Notes under the pieces: generated by a model
Told to the model about the DNA's origin: nothing
Databases searched by the model: none
The model's input: the letters and a program-made list of their open reading frames with translations, nothing else
Part shown: positions 16,880-27,490 of the stretch, piece by piece
Layout: the number at the start of each line of letters is the position of its first letter
Position numbering within the stretch: position 1 is the first letter of the stretch
From: Halomonas cupida
Lineage (GTDB): Bacteria > Pseudomonadota > Gammaproteobacteria > Pseudomonadales > Halomonadaceae
Length of the DNA stretch: 64,000 bases
Direction: 5' to 3'
Assembly: GCF_900142755.1 (NCBI RefSeq)
Contig: NZ_FRCA01000002.1
Span: 431,422 to 495,421 of the forward strand
Translations under genes and position numbers: made by a program

Positions 16880-17862
16880 GCCATCGCTTCTGCACCGAAC
16901 TCAGTCGACAACAGGGCGACCCGCTGGCCGGGACTGCCGCTCATCCGGCGCCCAACATGCTGATCAGTTGGCCTCGCGCCAAGTGGAAACGCAGCCTGCG
17001 CCATGCCAACGATATGCCCGACTCGATGATCGAGCGCCTCGATGCCATTGCCGCCAGCGGTCGCCGCATCAACCTGATCCATCGCCGGGACCAGCCGTCC
17101 GATATCCATCGGATCTACCTGATGCCCGAGCGCCTGTCCTTTGATGTAGTGCGCGACGATCTGGAAACCTTTCTCGATGCCTGGCAGGCCGGCAGGTCGT
17201 TGGATGCCTGGCAGGCAGGCAAGGTCAGCGAGGATCTGGTGCTGTGCTGCACCCATGGCAAGAAGGACAAGTGTTGCGCGAAATTCGGTTATGCCGCCTG
17301 GCAGGCACTGGAAAAGGCCGTGGGCGAGCACCAGTTACCCTTCAAGGTGTGGGAAAGCTCACATCTCGGAGGATGCCGGCTGGCGGCAAGCATGATTGTG
17401 CTGTCACCGGTACGCAAATATGGCCGCATCAGCCCTGAACAAGCCTTGCCACTGCTGGTTGCCGAGTCCAGAGGCCAACGTTATCTGCCCTGCTATCGTG
17501 GTGACTCGCAACTCAGTGCCGTGCAACAGAGCGCCCAATTGGCCGTGTTGAAGCGTACCGACCTTCGCCCCAGACAGCCTGAGTTGACACTGGAAAGCGA
17601 TCAGGGAGATGACGAACATCGCCAGTTGGTGTGGCATTGCCAACATGACGACGGCAGCACCCAGCGTCTTCAGGTCAGTTGCAGGGCAATCAGCATCCTG
17701 CGTGTCGATACCTGCAAGGACCTCGACGAAGGGCCGACGCCCAGCCTTGTCTGGACCGTCAGCCATATCGAGGAGCTTCAGACCGACCCGCAGCCCGCTC
17801 CTCAATCCCATTCATCTCAGCCCGACTCATCTCAACACCCGGCGCCTCAGACCTGCTGCTGA
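16876..17862 (+). CDS. Sucrase/ferredoxin-like (thioredoxin-fold [2Fe-2S]) protein
   Basis: A 328-aa protein of the sucrase/ferredoxin-like family, named historically; no sucrase activity should be inferred. The cysteine-rich core CCTHGKKDKCCAKFG and the later KVWESSHLGGCRLAA match the thioredoxin-like [2Fe-2S] cluster site of this family. It is translationally coupled to the siderophore ATPase and followed by a FhuF-type reductase. An electron-transfer role in releasing iron from the siderophore, or in keeping the reductase reduced, is therefore plausible. Residues 100-117 are a tandem duplication (LDAWQAGRS/LDAWQAGKV). The tail is rich in Ser, Gln and Pro. Confidence 0.8.
   Translation: MSHRFCTELSRQQGDPLAGTAAHPAPNMLISWPRAKWKRSLRHANDMPDSMIERLDAIAASGRRINLIHRRDQPSDIHRIYLMPERLSFDVVRDDLETFLDAWQAGRSLDAWQAGKVSEDLVLCCTHGKKDKCCAKFGYAAWQALEKAVGEHQLPFKVWESSHLGGCRLAASMIVLSPVRKYGRISPEQALPLLVAESRGQRYLPCYRGDSQLSAVQQSAQLAVLKRTDLRPRQPELTLESDQGDDEHRQLVWHCQHDDGSTQRLQVSCRAISILRVDTCKDLDEGPTPSLVWTVSHIEELQTDPQPAPQSHSSQPDSSQHPAPQTCC
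17173..17226 (+). repeat. 27-bp in-frame tandem duplication
   Basis: Two adjacent 27-bp units encode LDAWQAGRS and LDAWQAGKV inside the sucrase/ferredoxin-like gene. They differ at a few positions, which indicates a fairly recent duplication. Confidence 0.85.
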
Positions 17863-17884
17863 GTCAGACCTTCTCTCTACATGT

Positions 17885-17938
17885 CGGGCTATCGCTACAT
17901 ACCGGGCTATCGCTACATACCGGGCTATCTCCACACAC
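17885..17938. repeat. Three 18-bp tandem repeats in an intergenic gap
   Basis: Two identical units CGGGCTATCGCTACATAC followed by a diverged third, CGGGCTATCTCCACACAC. They lie between the sucrase/ferredoxin-like and fhuF genes. There are no spacers, so this is not a CRISPR array. Confidence 0.9.
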
Positions 17939-18041
17939 CGGGGCAACGACCCACCGAAGCCCCGCGCCAGGCTGAATGACTCCGCTGTACAGAACTGCTC
18001 GCGTTTCAAGGCTGAACGACGTCGGCTGACAAGGCATGTTT

Positions 18042-18060
18042 GATAACAATTCGCATTCAA
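18042..18060. promoter_or_regulatory. Fur box-like site upstream of fhuF
   Basis: GATAACAATTCGCATTCAA matches the Fur consensus at 11 of 19 positions, with both half-sites recognisable. It lies 75 bp before the fhuF start. Confidence 0.6.
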
Positions 18061-18134
18061 TGCATACTGGAGTCTGCTACTCCCAATCAGCTGATGCCAG
18101 CGTCAGGCTACCAGCAGCTTCAGGAAAGTGTGCC

Positions 18135-18962
18135 ATGACCTCCGCCCTCTCCCGCCTCTATTGCGGTCCTCTCGAGCAACTGACACCACCACTGGTCAGT
18201 AGCACGCTGCCGGAGGATGCACTGCCTGCAGACCAGCTGCTCGACGCCAACGTTATCGAGGAGCGCCTCGAACGTCTTGCCGCCCAGCACCAGGGCAATG
18301 ACATCAAGGCCATCGCCTCGATCTGGTCCCAGTGGCACTTCGCCGCGGTTGTTGTCCCGGCGCTGGCCGCCAACCTGCTGCTCGAGCGCGACCTTCCCGT
18401 TACCCTCGACGAGATGGCCATCCAGAGCGATGAGCATGGCTGCACCCGACGCCTGGTGCTTCCCCATGAAGGCACGCCACTGCCGTCACTGGATGCCTTC
18501 CAGCGCTTCGAGACACTTTTCCAGGGCCATGTATCCCCGCTGATCGAGATGCTCTCCTGCCTGAGCGGCGCCTCGCCACGTCTGTTCTGGAGCAACTTCG
18601 GCAACTACTTCGAGTATTTCGCCAACAATGCCGAGCTCCACCCCATGGCGCTGCCGGGTGTCGCCGATGAGGCCTTGCGTCTGGTGGATCATCGTGTGTA
18701 TCCGGATGGTCGCCGCAATCCGTTATTCATGCCGGTACGCTATCTCGAGAACGAGACGGGAGAGCGTCATCGCACACGACGTCTGTGCTGTCTGCGCTAC
18801 CGACTGGATGATTGCGAATACTGTGGCAACTGTCCGCTGGAAGCCACGGCGTCCACCAGGGCGGCCAAACGTGCCGCCGTGGTGCAGAAGTTCGCGCCAC
18901 GCCGCGAGGCGCCGACGAACAGCACTACCGATGAAACGTGTCTGGCCGCTTCCGGGAACTGA
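18135..18962 (+). CDS. fhuF: FhuF-type ferric siderophore reductase
   Basis: A 275-aa [2Fe-2S] protein of the FhuF family, which reduces ferric siderophores in the cytoplasm to release iron. The C-terminal cluster motif is clear: RRLCCLRYRLDDCEYCGNCP supplies the CC and CxxC cysteines. The frame is open upstream to 18036, but AGGAAAG precedes the ATG at 18135, and starting there keeps the Fur-like site outside the gene. An AraC regulator starts 5 bp after the stop. Which siderophore it acts on is inferred from the locus. Confidence 0.85.
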   Translation: MTSALSRLYCGPLEQLTPPLVSSTLPEDALPADQLLDANVIEERLERLAAQHQGNDIKAIASIWSQWHFAAVVVPALAANLLLERDLPVTLDEMAIQSDEHGCTRRLVLPHEGTPLPSLDAFQRFETLFQGHVSPLIEMLSCLSGASPRLFWSNFGNYFEYFANNAELHPMALPGVADEALRLVDHRVYPDGRRNPLFMPVRYLENETGERHRTRRLCCLRYRLDDCEYCGNCPLEATASTRAAKRAAVVQKFAPRREAPTNSTTDETCLAASGN

Positions 18963-18966
18963 GACC

Positions 18967-20172
18967 ATGACTGCCTCCGGATCTCGCCCCCTCGCCGGCG
19001 GGCTGCCCGAACTGGTCGCCGATACCTCGAACCTGATCACCGTCGCCGACTTCCTCAGCTACGGTGAACGACACGGTATCGATTATCGTTTTGCCGGTGG
19101 TATTAACCCGGCATGCTTTCATGTTGGGTTAATGGCGGCACAGGGACGTGCCGCCGTCGGCCATCAGGCCGACGCGAGACCGCACCACACCAGCAGATCC
19201 ACGCATCTGCGCCAGTGTGGTGCGGACGACAATCAAATCGATCAGGATGAGCTATTTGATTGCCATGTTAATAGCGTTCCCTGCCACCCGCGTTGCAGCC
19301 AGGCGGTGCTCAAGGGGCGAGTCTTCGAAGAGACACTGACACCCGGCTGGCAATTGACATTTTCCGACGTCGAAGTCCTGCATGCCTACGATTCCTGCTC
19401 GACCATGGCCTCGCCACTGTTTGTCTGTGTGGTGCTGGAAGGCGCCATCCAGATCGAGATCGGCGGTCATCAGCAGCGCATGGAAGCCGGCAATGCCTTG
19501 AGTGCCCGCCTCGCCGAGGAGGCCGCCCTACGTGTTCATCAGCCTGCAGAGCAACGCCTGCGCACACTCAATCTGGCCCTGGACGACGATGCCATCCATG
19601 CCCTCGCTCAACGACATGGTCTGATCGAACCGCTGCGCGCCGACCGCCCCCAGCTGCATGTCTGGCCACTACCGGGATTCCTGGCTCCCGCCATCGAGCA
19701 GGCCCTGAAACCACAACCTTCCCACGCTCAACGCCAGATGATGCTGGAGGCACTGGCACTGCAGATGCTGGCATTGGGGTTGCCGCAGACCCACAGCAAG
19801 CAGGGCCGTTTCTCTCCGGACGAACGTCGCCGACTGGAGCAAGTCCGCCGTCACCTGCGCGACAACCCCGCCCAGCCCTACCATCTCAAGCAACTCGCCG
19901 AGATGGCATCGATGAGCCCCAGCAGCCTGCGTACCAAGTTTCAGCGCCATTTCGGCACCTCGGTGTTCGACTATCTCCGTGAGTGTCGTCTGCAACTCGC
20001 CCATGAGTTACTGCGCGATGGCCACAGCGTGCAGCTGGCCGCCTATGAAAGCGGCTACGGCCATACCAGCAACTTCTCCACCGCCTTCCGCCGTCGCTTT
20101 GGCGTCTGTCCCAGTACGATCCTTCCGCATGCCGCCGACCAGCCCTCCGGGCTTTGCCGAAATCACGCCTGA
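18967..20172 (+). CDS. AraC-family transcriptional regulator
   Basis: A 401-aa regulator whose C-terminal ~100 residues hold two AraC helix-turn-helices (LKQLAEMASMSPSSLRTKF and AAYESGYGHTSNFSTAFRRRFG). The N-terminal half is a ligand-sensing region without a signature I can name. The position just after fhuF and next to the siderophore genes parallels PchR and other regulators that respond to a ferric siderophore. The frame is open upstream within fhuF, but the ATG at 18967 is the first after the fhuF stop. The stop codon lies inside a 22-bp tandem repeat, so the last residues are recent. Confidence 0.88.
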   Translation: MTASGSRPLAGGLPELVADTSNLITVADFLSYGERHGIDYRFAGGINPACFHVGLMAAQGRAAVGHQADARPHHTSRSTHLRQCGADDNQIDQDELFDCHVNSVPCHPRCSQAVLKGRVFEETLTPGWQLTFSDVEVLHAYDSCSTMASPLFVCVVLEGAIQIEIGGHQQRMEAGNALSARLAEEAALRVHQPAEQRLRTLNLALDDDAIHALAQRHGLIEPLRADRPQLHVWPLPGFLAPAIEQALKPQPSHAQRQMMLEALALQMLALGLPQTHSKQGRFSPDERRRLEQVRRHLRDNPAQPYHLKQLAEMASMSPSSLRTKFQRHFGTSVFDYLRECRLQLAHELLRDGHSVQLAAYESGYGHTSNFSTAFRRRFGVCPSTILPHAADQPSGLCRNHA

Positions 20173-20208
20173 GCCTGGCCGAAATCACACTTGGGCCTTG
20201 CCGATAGC
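20154..20208. repeat. 22-bp tandem repeat across the stop codon of the AraC gene
   Basis: Two full units of 22 bp (20154-20175 and 20176-20197, both containing GCCGAAATCAC) and a partial third. The TGA stop at 20170-20172 is inside the first unit. Confidence 0.8.
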
Positions 20209-20381
20209 CCCCCTTTCATTGATTCTCGACCAGCCCAATCGTTTAAATATCGTAAGTAAAGAATCCCTACTATTCGACTTCAAGACCACACCGGCTACTA
20301 CTTTCGTCTATTTTTACGTGTTTTCCTGCCCATTACAAAGCTGCATAGGGTATGCACAAAATCATCATAGCCGTTAAATAG

Positions 20382-21788
<1,407 letters not shown>

Positions 21789-21826
21789 TCGCTTTCCTTT
21801 TACAGATCGCATAGACTGGCGGTATC

Positions 21827-21862
21827 AAACAGTCCTTCTTTATCGGGAAGGGCTGTTTTTAT
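21827..21862 (+). terminator. Rho-independent terminator of gdhA
   Basis: A 12-bp stem AAACAGTCCTTC / GAAGGGCTGTTT (one G-T pair, 8-nt loop) followed by a T-run, 38 bp after the gdhA stop. Confidence 0.9.
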
Positions 21863-21914
21863 TGGCTAGCGTAAAATTATTTCATGGATTCAATTGCTTT
21901 CCCAGGAGAGTAAA

Positions 21915-22328
21915 ATGGAACAACGTCCTCCTATCATCATCAACCGTCTCGATGCCGAGCGCCTGCAACGCCTGATCGATGATGCCACGGACAAGGAACG
22001 GGCCGTTGCAGAACTGCTGGATGAGGAACTGGCGCGGGGCACGGTGCTCGACCCGGAAATGATTCCAGACAATATCGTGAGCATGAACAGCCGGATTCGC
22101 TTCACTGACCTGACCCGCGGTCGGCAGATGATTCGTACGCTCGTCTATCCCCACTCTCTGGAATCGGTCGACGACGCTATTTCCGTCATGGCGCCGATAG
22201 GTGCCGGTTTGATTGGCCTCAAGGTGGGCGACGTCATCCACTGGCCGCTGCCCAACAACGGAGCAGTGAAACTGCGTGTCGATGCCATCCTGTGGCAACC
22301 CGAGCGCGAGAAGCAGTTTCATCGGTAA
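21915..22328 (+). CDS. rnk: Rnk, nucleoside diphosphate kinase regulator (GreA/GreB-fold)
   Basis: A 137-aa protein matching Rnk along its whole length. It is an RNA polymerase-binding relative of GreA that influences nucleoside diphosphate kinase levels. It begins MEQRPPIIINRLDAERLQ; the short N-terminal coiled coil is followed by the FKBP-like domain ISVMAPIGAGLIGLKVGDVI. CAGGAGAG precedes the ATG at 21915. It is a single gene between the gdhA terminator and the Fur-regulated receptor. Confidence 0.93.
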   Translation: MEQRPPIIINRLDAERLQRLIDDATDKERAVAELLDEELARGTVLDPEMIPDNIVSMNSRIRFTDLTRGRQMIRTLVYPHSLESVDDAISVMAPIGAGLIGLKVGDVIHWPLPNNGAVKLRVDAILWQPEREKQFHR

Positions 22329-22476
22329 GGCTCATCGATAAGGTCACCCCCGCCTGAAATGGCGATGCGCAGACTCAACCTGCCATCGCTGGCTCACACA
22401 CCGTTGAGCTTCCCTGTACATAGTGCGGCGCGCTTCAGCCTGGCCTTACCACCAACCAGGCCTGCCGCACGATACC

Positions 22477-22518
22477 TTTGACATCCGGCATAACATCTTT
22501 GGCACCCGGCATAACCGC
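22477..22518. repeat. 21-bp tandem duplication upstream of the second receptor
   Basis: Two 21-bp units starting TTTGACATCCGGCATAAC and TTTGGCACCCGGCATAAC lie just before the Fur-like site. Confidence 0.75.
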
Positions 22519-22533
22519 CAACCAGTTACGAAA

Positions 22534-22552
22534 TGTAATAATTCGCATTACC
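22534..22552. promoter_or_regulatory. Fur box-like site upstream of the second TonB receptor
   Basis: TGTAATAATTCGCATTACC matches the Fur consensus at 12 of 19 positions and contains an inverted GTAAT/ATTAC pair. It is 54 bp before the receptor start. Confidence 0.65.
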
Positions 22553-22606
22553 AAAATACGGCCGCACCCTGGTGCGATCCATAACATCGACTGGTAACGC
22601 GATCCC

Positions 22607-24820
22607 ATGCTCCCCAACCGACTCCCCTTCTCGCTCAAACCGCTGGCGCTGACGTTCAGACCTTCGAGAAACCGTCCATCACTGCCCTGGACCATCGCTG
22701 CGGCTCTGATCGCCGCAGTCGTCTCATCCAGCGCTCTGGCACAGGACCAGCAGGACGCCAATTCCCGGAACATCAACACCCAGAACAACAGTGCCCAGGA
22801 CACCACCCTCACCACCATGACCGTGGTGGGCGATGCGGCTACCAAGACCGACACGCCCATGAATGAAGTGCCTCAAGCCACTTCAACGGTCACCTTCGAG
22901 GAATACGATCAGCGTGGAGCACGGACGGTGCAGCGTGCCCTCAACTACACACCGGGCGCCTACACCAACCAGGTCGGAGCCTCCAACCGCTACGACTACA
23001 TCGTGCTGCGCGGTTTCTCGGATGGCAGCGTCAACAACACTTTCCTCGATGGCATGAAAGTGATGGGCGATGGTGCAGCCTTCAGTTCATTGACCATCGA
23101 CCCCTGGTTCCTTGAGTCCATTGAGGTGGTCAAGGGACCGGCATCAGTGCTCTATGGTCGCGCGTCTCCTGGCGGTGTCGTGGCCCTGACCAGCCGCCGT
23201 CCGGAGTTCGAGGATAGCGGAGAGATTCGCCTCGGGTTCGGTACCAACAACCAGCGCGAGGCAGCCTTCGACGTCACCGGCGCCCTGGGCGAGGACAAGC
23301 GTGTGGCCTACCGCCTCACCGGGCGCGGCAGTGCGGCGGATACCCAGTTCGACCATGTCGAGGAGGAGAGCTACTTCTTCGCCCCTCAGTTGACCTGGGA
23401 CATCACCGATGCCACCAGCCTGAATCTGTATGCGTACCTCTCCCACCAACCGGAGGGTGGCTACCACGCGGGTCTGCCCTATGAAGGCACGGTGAGTAGC
23501 CACAACGGCAAGCACATCGACAATACCTTCTATGAAGGCGAAGACGACTACGACAAGTTCGAACGCGACCAGACCCTGCTGGGCTACGAGTTCGAACATC
23601 GCTTCGGCAGCGGCATGACGGCGCGTCAGAAGCTGCGCTACCTGGAAGCCGATGTCGATATGGATCAGGTCTATGCCTATGGCTGGGCCAACGATAACGA
23701 GTTGATTCGTTACTTCTCTGGCGCCGATGAGCACCTCACTGCGCTGACCGTCGACAACCAGTTCGAGTGGGATGTCTCGACCGGCGACCTCGACCATCTG
23801 CTGCTGTTCGGCGTCGACTACCAGACCCGCGACAATGATGTGGTCTGGCCGTCCGGCGCCTTCCCCAACATCGACGCCTTCAACCCGAGCTATGGTGCTG
23901 ACCCGACGGCCATGTATGCCTCGACTCGAGAGCGTCACGAGATCGACCAGACCGGTATCTACCTTCAGGACCAGATGCAGTGGGATCGCTGGCACCTGAC
24001 CCTGGGCGGGCGCTATGACTGGGTGGATATCAAGAACACCGATCGCGACTCTGATACTGCCAGCACGCTGGACGATACCCAGTTCAGTGGTCGTGTCGGC
24101 CTGCTGTATGCCTTCGACAATGGCATGTCTCCCTATATCAGCTACAACACTGCCTTCACACCAACCAGCTTCGTCGATGCCAATGGCGATCTACTCAAAC
24201 CGATGGAAGGCGAGCAGTATGAGGCGGGCCTGAAGTACCAGCCCACCGGCACCCGTGACCACTACTCCATTGCCCTGTTCCACATCACTCAGGAGAACGT
24301 GGCAACCAAGGAGCAGCCAACCGACGACTATCGCGCTATCGGCGAGATCGAGTCCCAGGGCATCGAGCTGGAAGCACGTACTCAGATCACTGATGCCTTC
24401 AGTCTGCAAGCGGGCTATACCTTCACCGACGCCACCTACAGCAAGAGCGATGATCCCACCGAGGAAGGCAATGAAGCCATCTACTCGCCGCGTCATATGG
24501 CCAGCGCCTGGGGCTACTATGATTTCAAGGGCAGTGATTTCAAGGGCGGTGCCCTGGCCGGTCTGAACGCAGGCCTTGGTGTACGCTACAACGCCGATAT
24601 CCAGGCGGATCGTGCCAATACAGAGAAGGTCCCGGACTACACACTGGTCGATGCGACCCTCGGCTACGATTTCAGCAATGTGGGCCTGCAGGGTGTCTCG
24701 GCACGCCTCAACGTCAACAACCTGCTGGACAAGGACTATGTCGCTTCGTGCAACTCGCTGGAGTTCTGCTACTTCGGTGCGGAGCGCAGCGTCGAAGCCA
24801 CGGTGTCCTACCGCTTCTGA
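22607..24820 (+). CDS. TonB-dependent siderophore receptor, FhuA/FoxA class
   Basis: A 737-aa outer-membrane receptor. A long signal sequence ends near SSALA|QDQ; a plug domain follows with YIVLRGFSDGSVNNTFLDG, VVKGPASVLYGRASPGGVV, and a beta-barrel closing with VEATVSYRF. The pattern LEFCYFGAERSVEA near the end is typical of the FhuA/FoxA hydroxamate-type subfamily. It stands alone, without an importer or biosynthesis gene beside it, so it probably takes up a xenosiderophore using one of the ABC systems in the window. A Fur-like site lies upstream. The ligand is unknown. Confidence 0.92.
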   Translation: MLPNRLPFSLKPLALTFRPSRNRPSLPWTIAAALIAAVVSSSALAQDQQDANSRNINTQNNSAQDTTLTTMTVVGDAATKTDTPMNEVPQATSTVTFEEYDQRGARTVQRALNYTPGAYTNQVGASNRYDYIVLRGFSDGSVNNTFLDGMKVMGDGAAFSSLTIDPWFLESIEVVKGPASVLYGRASPGGVVALTSRRPEFEDSGEIRLGFGTNNQREAAFDVTGALGEDKRVAYRLTGRGSAADTQFDHVEEESYFFAPQLTWDITDATSLNLYAYLSHQPEGGYHAGLPYEGTVSSHNGKHIDNTFYEGEDDYDKFERDQTLLGYEFEHRFGSGMTARQKLRYLEADVDMDQVYAYGWANDNELIRYFSGADEHLTALTVDNQFEWDVSTGDLDHLLLFGVDYQTRDNDVVWPSGAFPNIDAFNPSYGADPTAMYASTRERHEIDQTGIYLQDQMQWDRWHLTLGGRYDWVDIKNTDRDSDTASTLDDTQFSGRVGLLYAFDNGMSPYISYNTAFTPTSFVDANGDLLKPMEGEQYEAGLKYQPTGTRDHYSIALFHITQENVATKEQPTDDYRAIGEIESQGIELEARTQITDAFSLQAGYTFTDATYSKSDDPTEEGNEAIYSPRHMASAWGYYDFKGSDFKGGALAGLNAGLGVRYNADIQADRANTEKVPDYTLVDATLGYDFSNVGLQGVSARLNVNNLLDKDYVASCNSLEFCYFGAERSVEATVSYRF

Positions 24821-24939
24821 TACCGCTTCTGCCGGTGTCGCCCTGCACCCTGCCATGACAAACCCCGCGCAAGCTGCCTATGATGTCGATGGGCGGTTTG
24901 CCCGGATCAGCCCGGGCTTTTCTGAACTCGAGGGCAGTC

Positions 24940-26415
24940 ATGACGCAGGGAATCCTGATTGGCGGCTGCGATGCCGGCAAGGTCTATCTGAATCCACGCT
25001 ACGCCAACCGACACGGGCTGGTGGCAGGCGCCACCGGTACCGGCAAGACGGTGACCCTGCAATGCCTGGCCGAGGGCTTTTCTGACCTCGGCGTGCCAGT
25101 GTTTCTAGCCGATGTGAAGGGCGATATCTCAGGCATGAGCCAGGCTGGTAAAGCGCACCCCAAGGTCGATGAACGGTTGCAGGCCATCGGCATCGATGAC
25201 TACCAGGCCCGTGGATATCCAGTGGCCTACTGGGACCTGTTTGCGAAGAAGGGGACTCCGGTGCGCACCACGGTGTCGGAAATGGGCCCGCAGCTGCTGT
25301 CACGCCTGATGGATCTCAATGACACTCAGGAAGGCGTGATGACGCTGGTATTCGAGTTCGCCGACAGCGAGGGCATGCTGCTGGTGGACCTCGCAGATCT
25401 GCGCTCTACGCTGGAATACCTCGCCGAGCACGGCAAGGAACTGGGGGCGGGTTACGGCGTGGCCAAATCATCGGTCAATGCCATCCTGCGCCGCCTGCTG
25501 ATGCTCGAACGGGAAGGTGGCGAAGCCTTCTTCGGTGAGCCGGCGCTGCAGCTGGATGACTTCATGCAGACCACGCGGGACGGCCGCGGCATCATCAATC
25601 TGCTGGCGGCGGATACGCTGATCCAGAATCCTCGTGTCTACTCGACCTTCCTGTTGTGGCTGCTGTCGGAGCTGTTCGAGACGCTTCCGGAATTGGGTGA
25701 TCCCGACAAACCGATCATGGTGTTCTTCTTCGACGAAGCTCATCTGCTGTTCAAGGATGCACCCAAGGCCCTGCTGGAAAAGATCGAACAGGTCGTGCGC
25801 CTGATCCGCTCCAAGGGAGTGGGCGTGTACTTCGTCACCCAAAGTCCCGCAGACATCCCTGAAACCGTGCTGGCCCAGCTCGGCAACCGGGTCCAGCACG
25901 CCCTGCGTGCCTATACCCCCAATGAGCGCAAGGCGGTACGCGTCGCCGCCCAGTCGTTCCGGGAGAATCCCGAGTTGGACACCGTCACTGCGATCAGCGA
26001 GCTCGGCGTCGGTGAGGCCCTGGTGTCCACGTTGATGGACAAGGGCATCCCGTCTCAGGTGGAGCGCGTGCTGGTGCGCCCGCCCCAGTCTCGCATGGGT
26101 ATGGTCACCGATGAGGAACGCGAGGCAGTACTGGCTCATGACCCCAACCTGCGCCGCTACCGGGATGCGGTGGATCCACGTTCGGCCCACGAGATTCTCG
26201 CTGAACGCACGGCAAAGGCCATGGCCGAGCAGGAGAAGGCTCAACAGCAGGCCAAGGCCGAGAAAAAGGGAGGCACCAGCAAGTCGAGTGGGCGCCGCTC
26301 GAGCAACCGCCAGAGCAGCACCGAAGCCTTCGTCAAGAGCATGGCGCGCACCCTGGGCAGCAGCCTGGGACGGCAACTACTGCGTGGCATCATGGGCTCG
26401 CTATTGAAGAAGTGA
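24940..26415 (+). CDS. DUF853/HerA-like P-loop ATPase (YjgR family)
   Basis: A 491-aa ATPase related to YjgR and the HerA/FtsK helicase group; its cellular role is not established. Walker A is GATGTGKTVTLQ near residue 32 and Walker B PIMVFFFDEAHLLF, followed by the sensor-like FVTQSPADIPETVLAQLGNR. The C-terminus is charged and Ser/Lys-rich (KAEKKGGTSKSSGRRSS) before a hydrophobic Gly-rich end. The frame is open 20 codons further upstream, but the segment starting MTQGILIGG is where family similarity begins, so I take the ATG at 24940. Confidence 0.88.
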   Translation: MTQGILIGGCDAGKVYLNPRYANRHGLVAGATGTGKTVTLQCLAEGFSDLGVPVFLADVKGDISGMSQAGKAHPKVDERLQAIGIDDYQARGYPVAYWDLFAKKGTPVRTTVSEMGPQLLSRLMDLNDTQEGVMTLVFEFADSEGMLLVDLADLRSTLEYLAEHGKELGAGYGVAKSSVNAILRRLLMLEREGGEAFFGEPALQLDDFMQTTRDGRGIINLLAADTLIQNPRVYSTFLLWLLSELFETLPELGDPDKPIMVFFFDEAHLLFKDAPKALLEKIEQVVRLIRSKGVGVYFVTQSPADIPETVLAQLGNRVQHALRAYTPNERKAVRVAAQSFRENPELDTVTAISELGVGEALVSTLMDKGIPSQVERVLVRPPQSRMGMVTDEEREAVLAHDPNLRRYRDAVDPRSAHEILAERTAKAMAEQEKAQQQAKAEKKGGTSKSSGRRSSNRQSSTEAFVKSMARTLGSSLGRQLLRGIMGSLLKK

Positions 26416-26452
26416 ACGCTGGTTCAGGCTCAGGTTCAGTCTCAGCCCCCGC

Positions 26453-27490
26453 TCACATCTTCCACATGGCCAGTTGCTGCAGATACTCGTGCCGAGCACG
26501 CTCAGGCGACATCGGCGCCAGACGCACGGCGGCACCGGGCATGCATTGCGCCAGACGTGCGCAGGACTGTGGTGTCAGGGCGCCCAGTCGCGGGTAGCCG
26601 CCGATGGTCTGGCGGTCGTTCATCAGAATGATCGGCTGACCATCCGGTGGCACCTGCACCGCACCCAACGGAATGCCCTCCGAGACCATGCCGCTCATGG
26701 CGCAGTCCAGCGGCGTTCCCGTCAAACGAATTCCCATCCGATCGGCGCGCTGATCAACCTGCCACTGTTGCTCGAAGGCACGGAACAGACTGGTGCCACT
26801 GAAGGCGTGAATCTGCGCTCCCGGCACCAGATCAAGACGCACGATGTTCTTCTCACCAGCTATGTTCTCACCAGCTACGGCCTCACCAGCAGCGACACCA
26901 CCAGCAGCGACACCACCAGCAGCGACACCACCAGCAGTGACACCACTGGCAGGTAGTGTCGACCGGGCCTCTTCCGGTAACTGACCAGGCCTTGCCAGGG
27001 AGGCTTGCCTGGCCTGACGATCCGCCCCCTCCAGACGATCTGCCACCTGCAACGTCCTGCCCTGGCCATCGAGCCCGCCCAGCCCTTCGCGTACCGTGCT
27101 GGTGACACTGCCCATCACCGGGTCGGCCAGCACACCGCCAGGTATGGCGAGATAGGCTCTAAGCCCCGATTGCGGTCCACCAAAGGCCAGAGTCTGCCCC
27201 GCCTTCAAGGTAAAACGCTGGCCTGACGTCAGCGGGGCGCCATCGACGGTGGCTGCCAGATCCGCTCCGGCCAGCGCCAGCAAGGTGTCTGCCTCGGCCA
27301 CCAGGCTCAGGCCCCCGACCATGACCTCGATACCCGCGGCGTCCGGGGCATTGCCCAGCAACCAGTTGGCCCAGCCCAATGAAATCCAGTCCATGGCACC
27401 GCCCTGGGTGACTCCCAGATGACGCACACCCCGGCGCCCGCCATCCACCACCAGCGCCAGAGGACCGGCACGTTCCACCCTGAGTGTCAT
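26453..27490 (-). CDS. pxpC: 5-oxoprolinase subunit C
   Basis: A 345-aa biotin-dependent-carboxyltransferase-like subunit (KipA/PxpC) that with PxpA and PxpB hydrolyses 5-oxo-L-proline to glutamate using ATP. It shows GVRHLGVTQGGAMDWIS at the N-terminus, GGPQSGLRAYLAIPGG in the middle and LMNDRQTIGGYPRLG near the C-terminus. A repeat of VAAGG units (roughly residues 183-212) interrupts the sequence, probably as a surface loop, and is not part of the usual family. It is last in the leftward pxpABC operon, with a 4-bp overlap to pxpB. Confidence 0.9.
   Translation of the reverse strand: MTLRVERAGPLALVVDGGRRGVRHLGVTQGGAMDWISLGWANWLLGNAPDAAGIEVMVGGLSLVAEADTLLALAGADLAATVDGAPLTSGQRFTLKAGQTLAFGGPQSGLRAYLAIPGGVLADPVMGSVTSTVREGLGGLDGQGRTLQVADRLEGADRQARQASLARPGQLPEEARSTLPASGVTAGGVAAGGVAAGGVAAGEAVAGENIAGEKNIVRLDLVPGAQIHAFSGTSLFRAFEQQWQVDQRADRMGIRLTGTPLDCAMSGMVSEGIPLGAVQVPPDGQPIILMNDRQTIGGYPRLGALTPQSCARLAQCMPGAAVRLAPMSPERARHEYLQQLAMWKM
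26850..26948 (-). repeat. 15-bp tandem repeats inside pxpC
   Basis: About four near-identical 15-bp units (CACCACCAGCAGCGA on the + strand) plus degenerate flanking units encode a run of AAGGV repeats that leads into AVAGE/NIAGE. The frame is preserved. Confidence 0.85.

Noticed and set aside
17885..17938. Possible CRISPR array
   Set aside because: The three 18-bp units are directly adjacent with no spacers, and no cas genes are present.
23144..23995. A 283-aa minus-strand frame inside the second receptor gene
   Set aside because: It lies fully opposite a clear TonB receptor and its translation shows no domain or signal; a codon-bias shadow.
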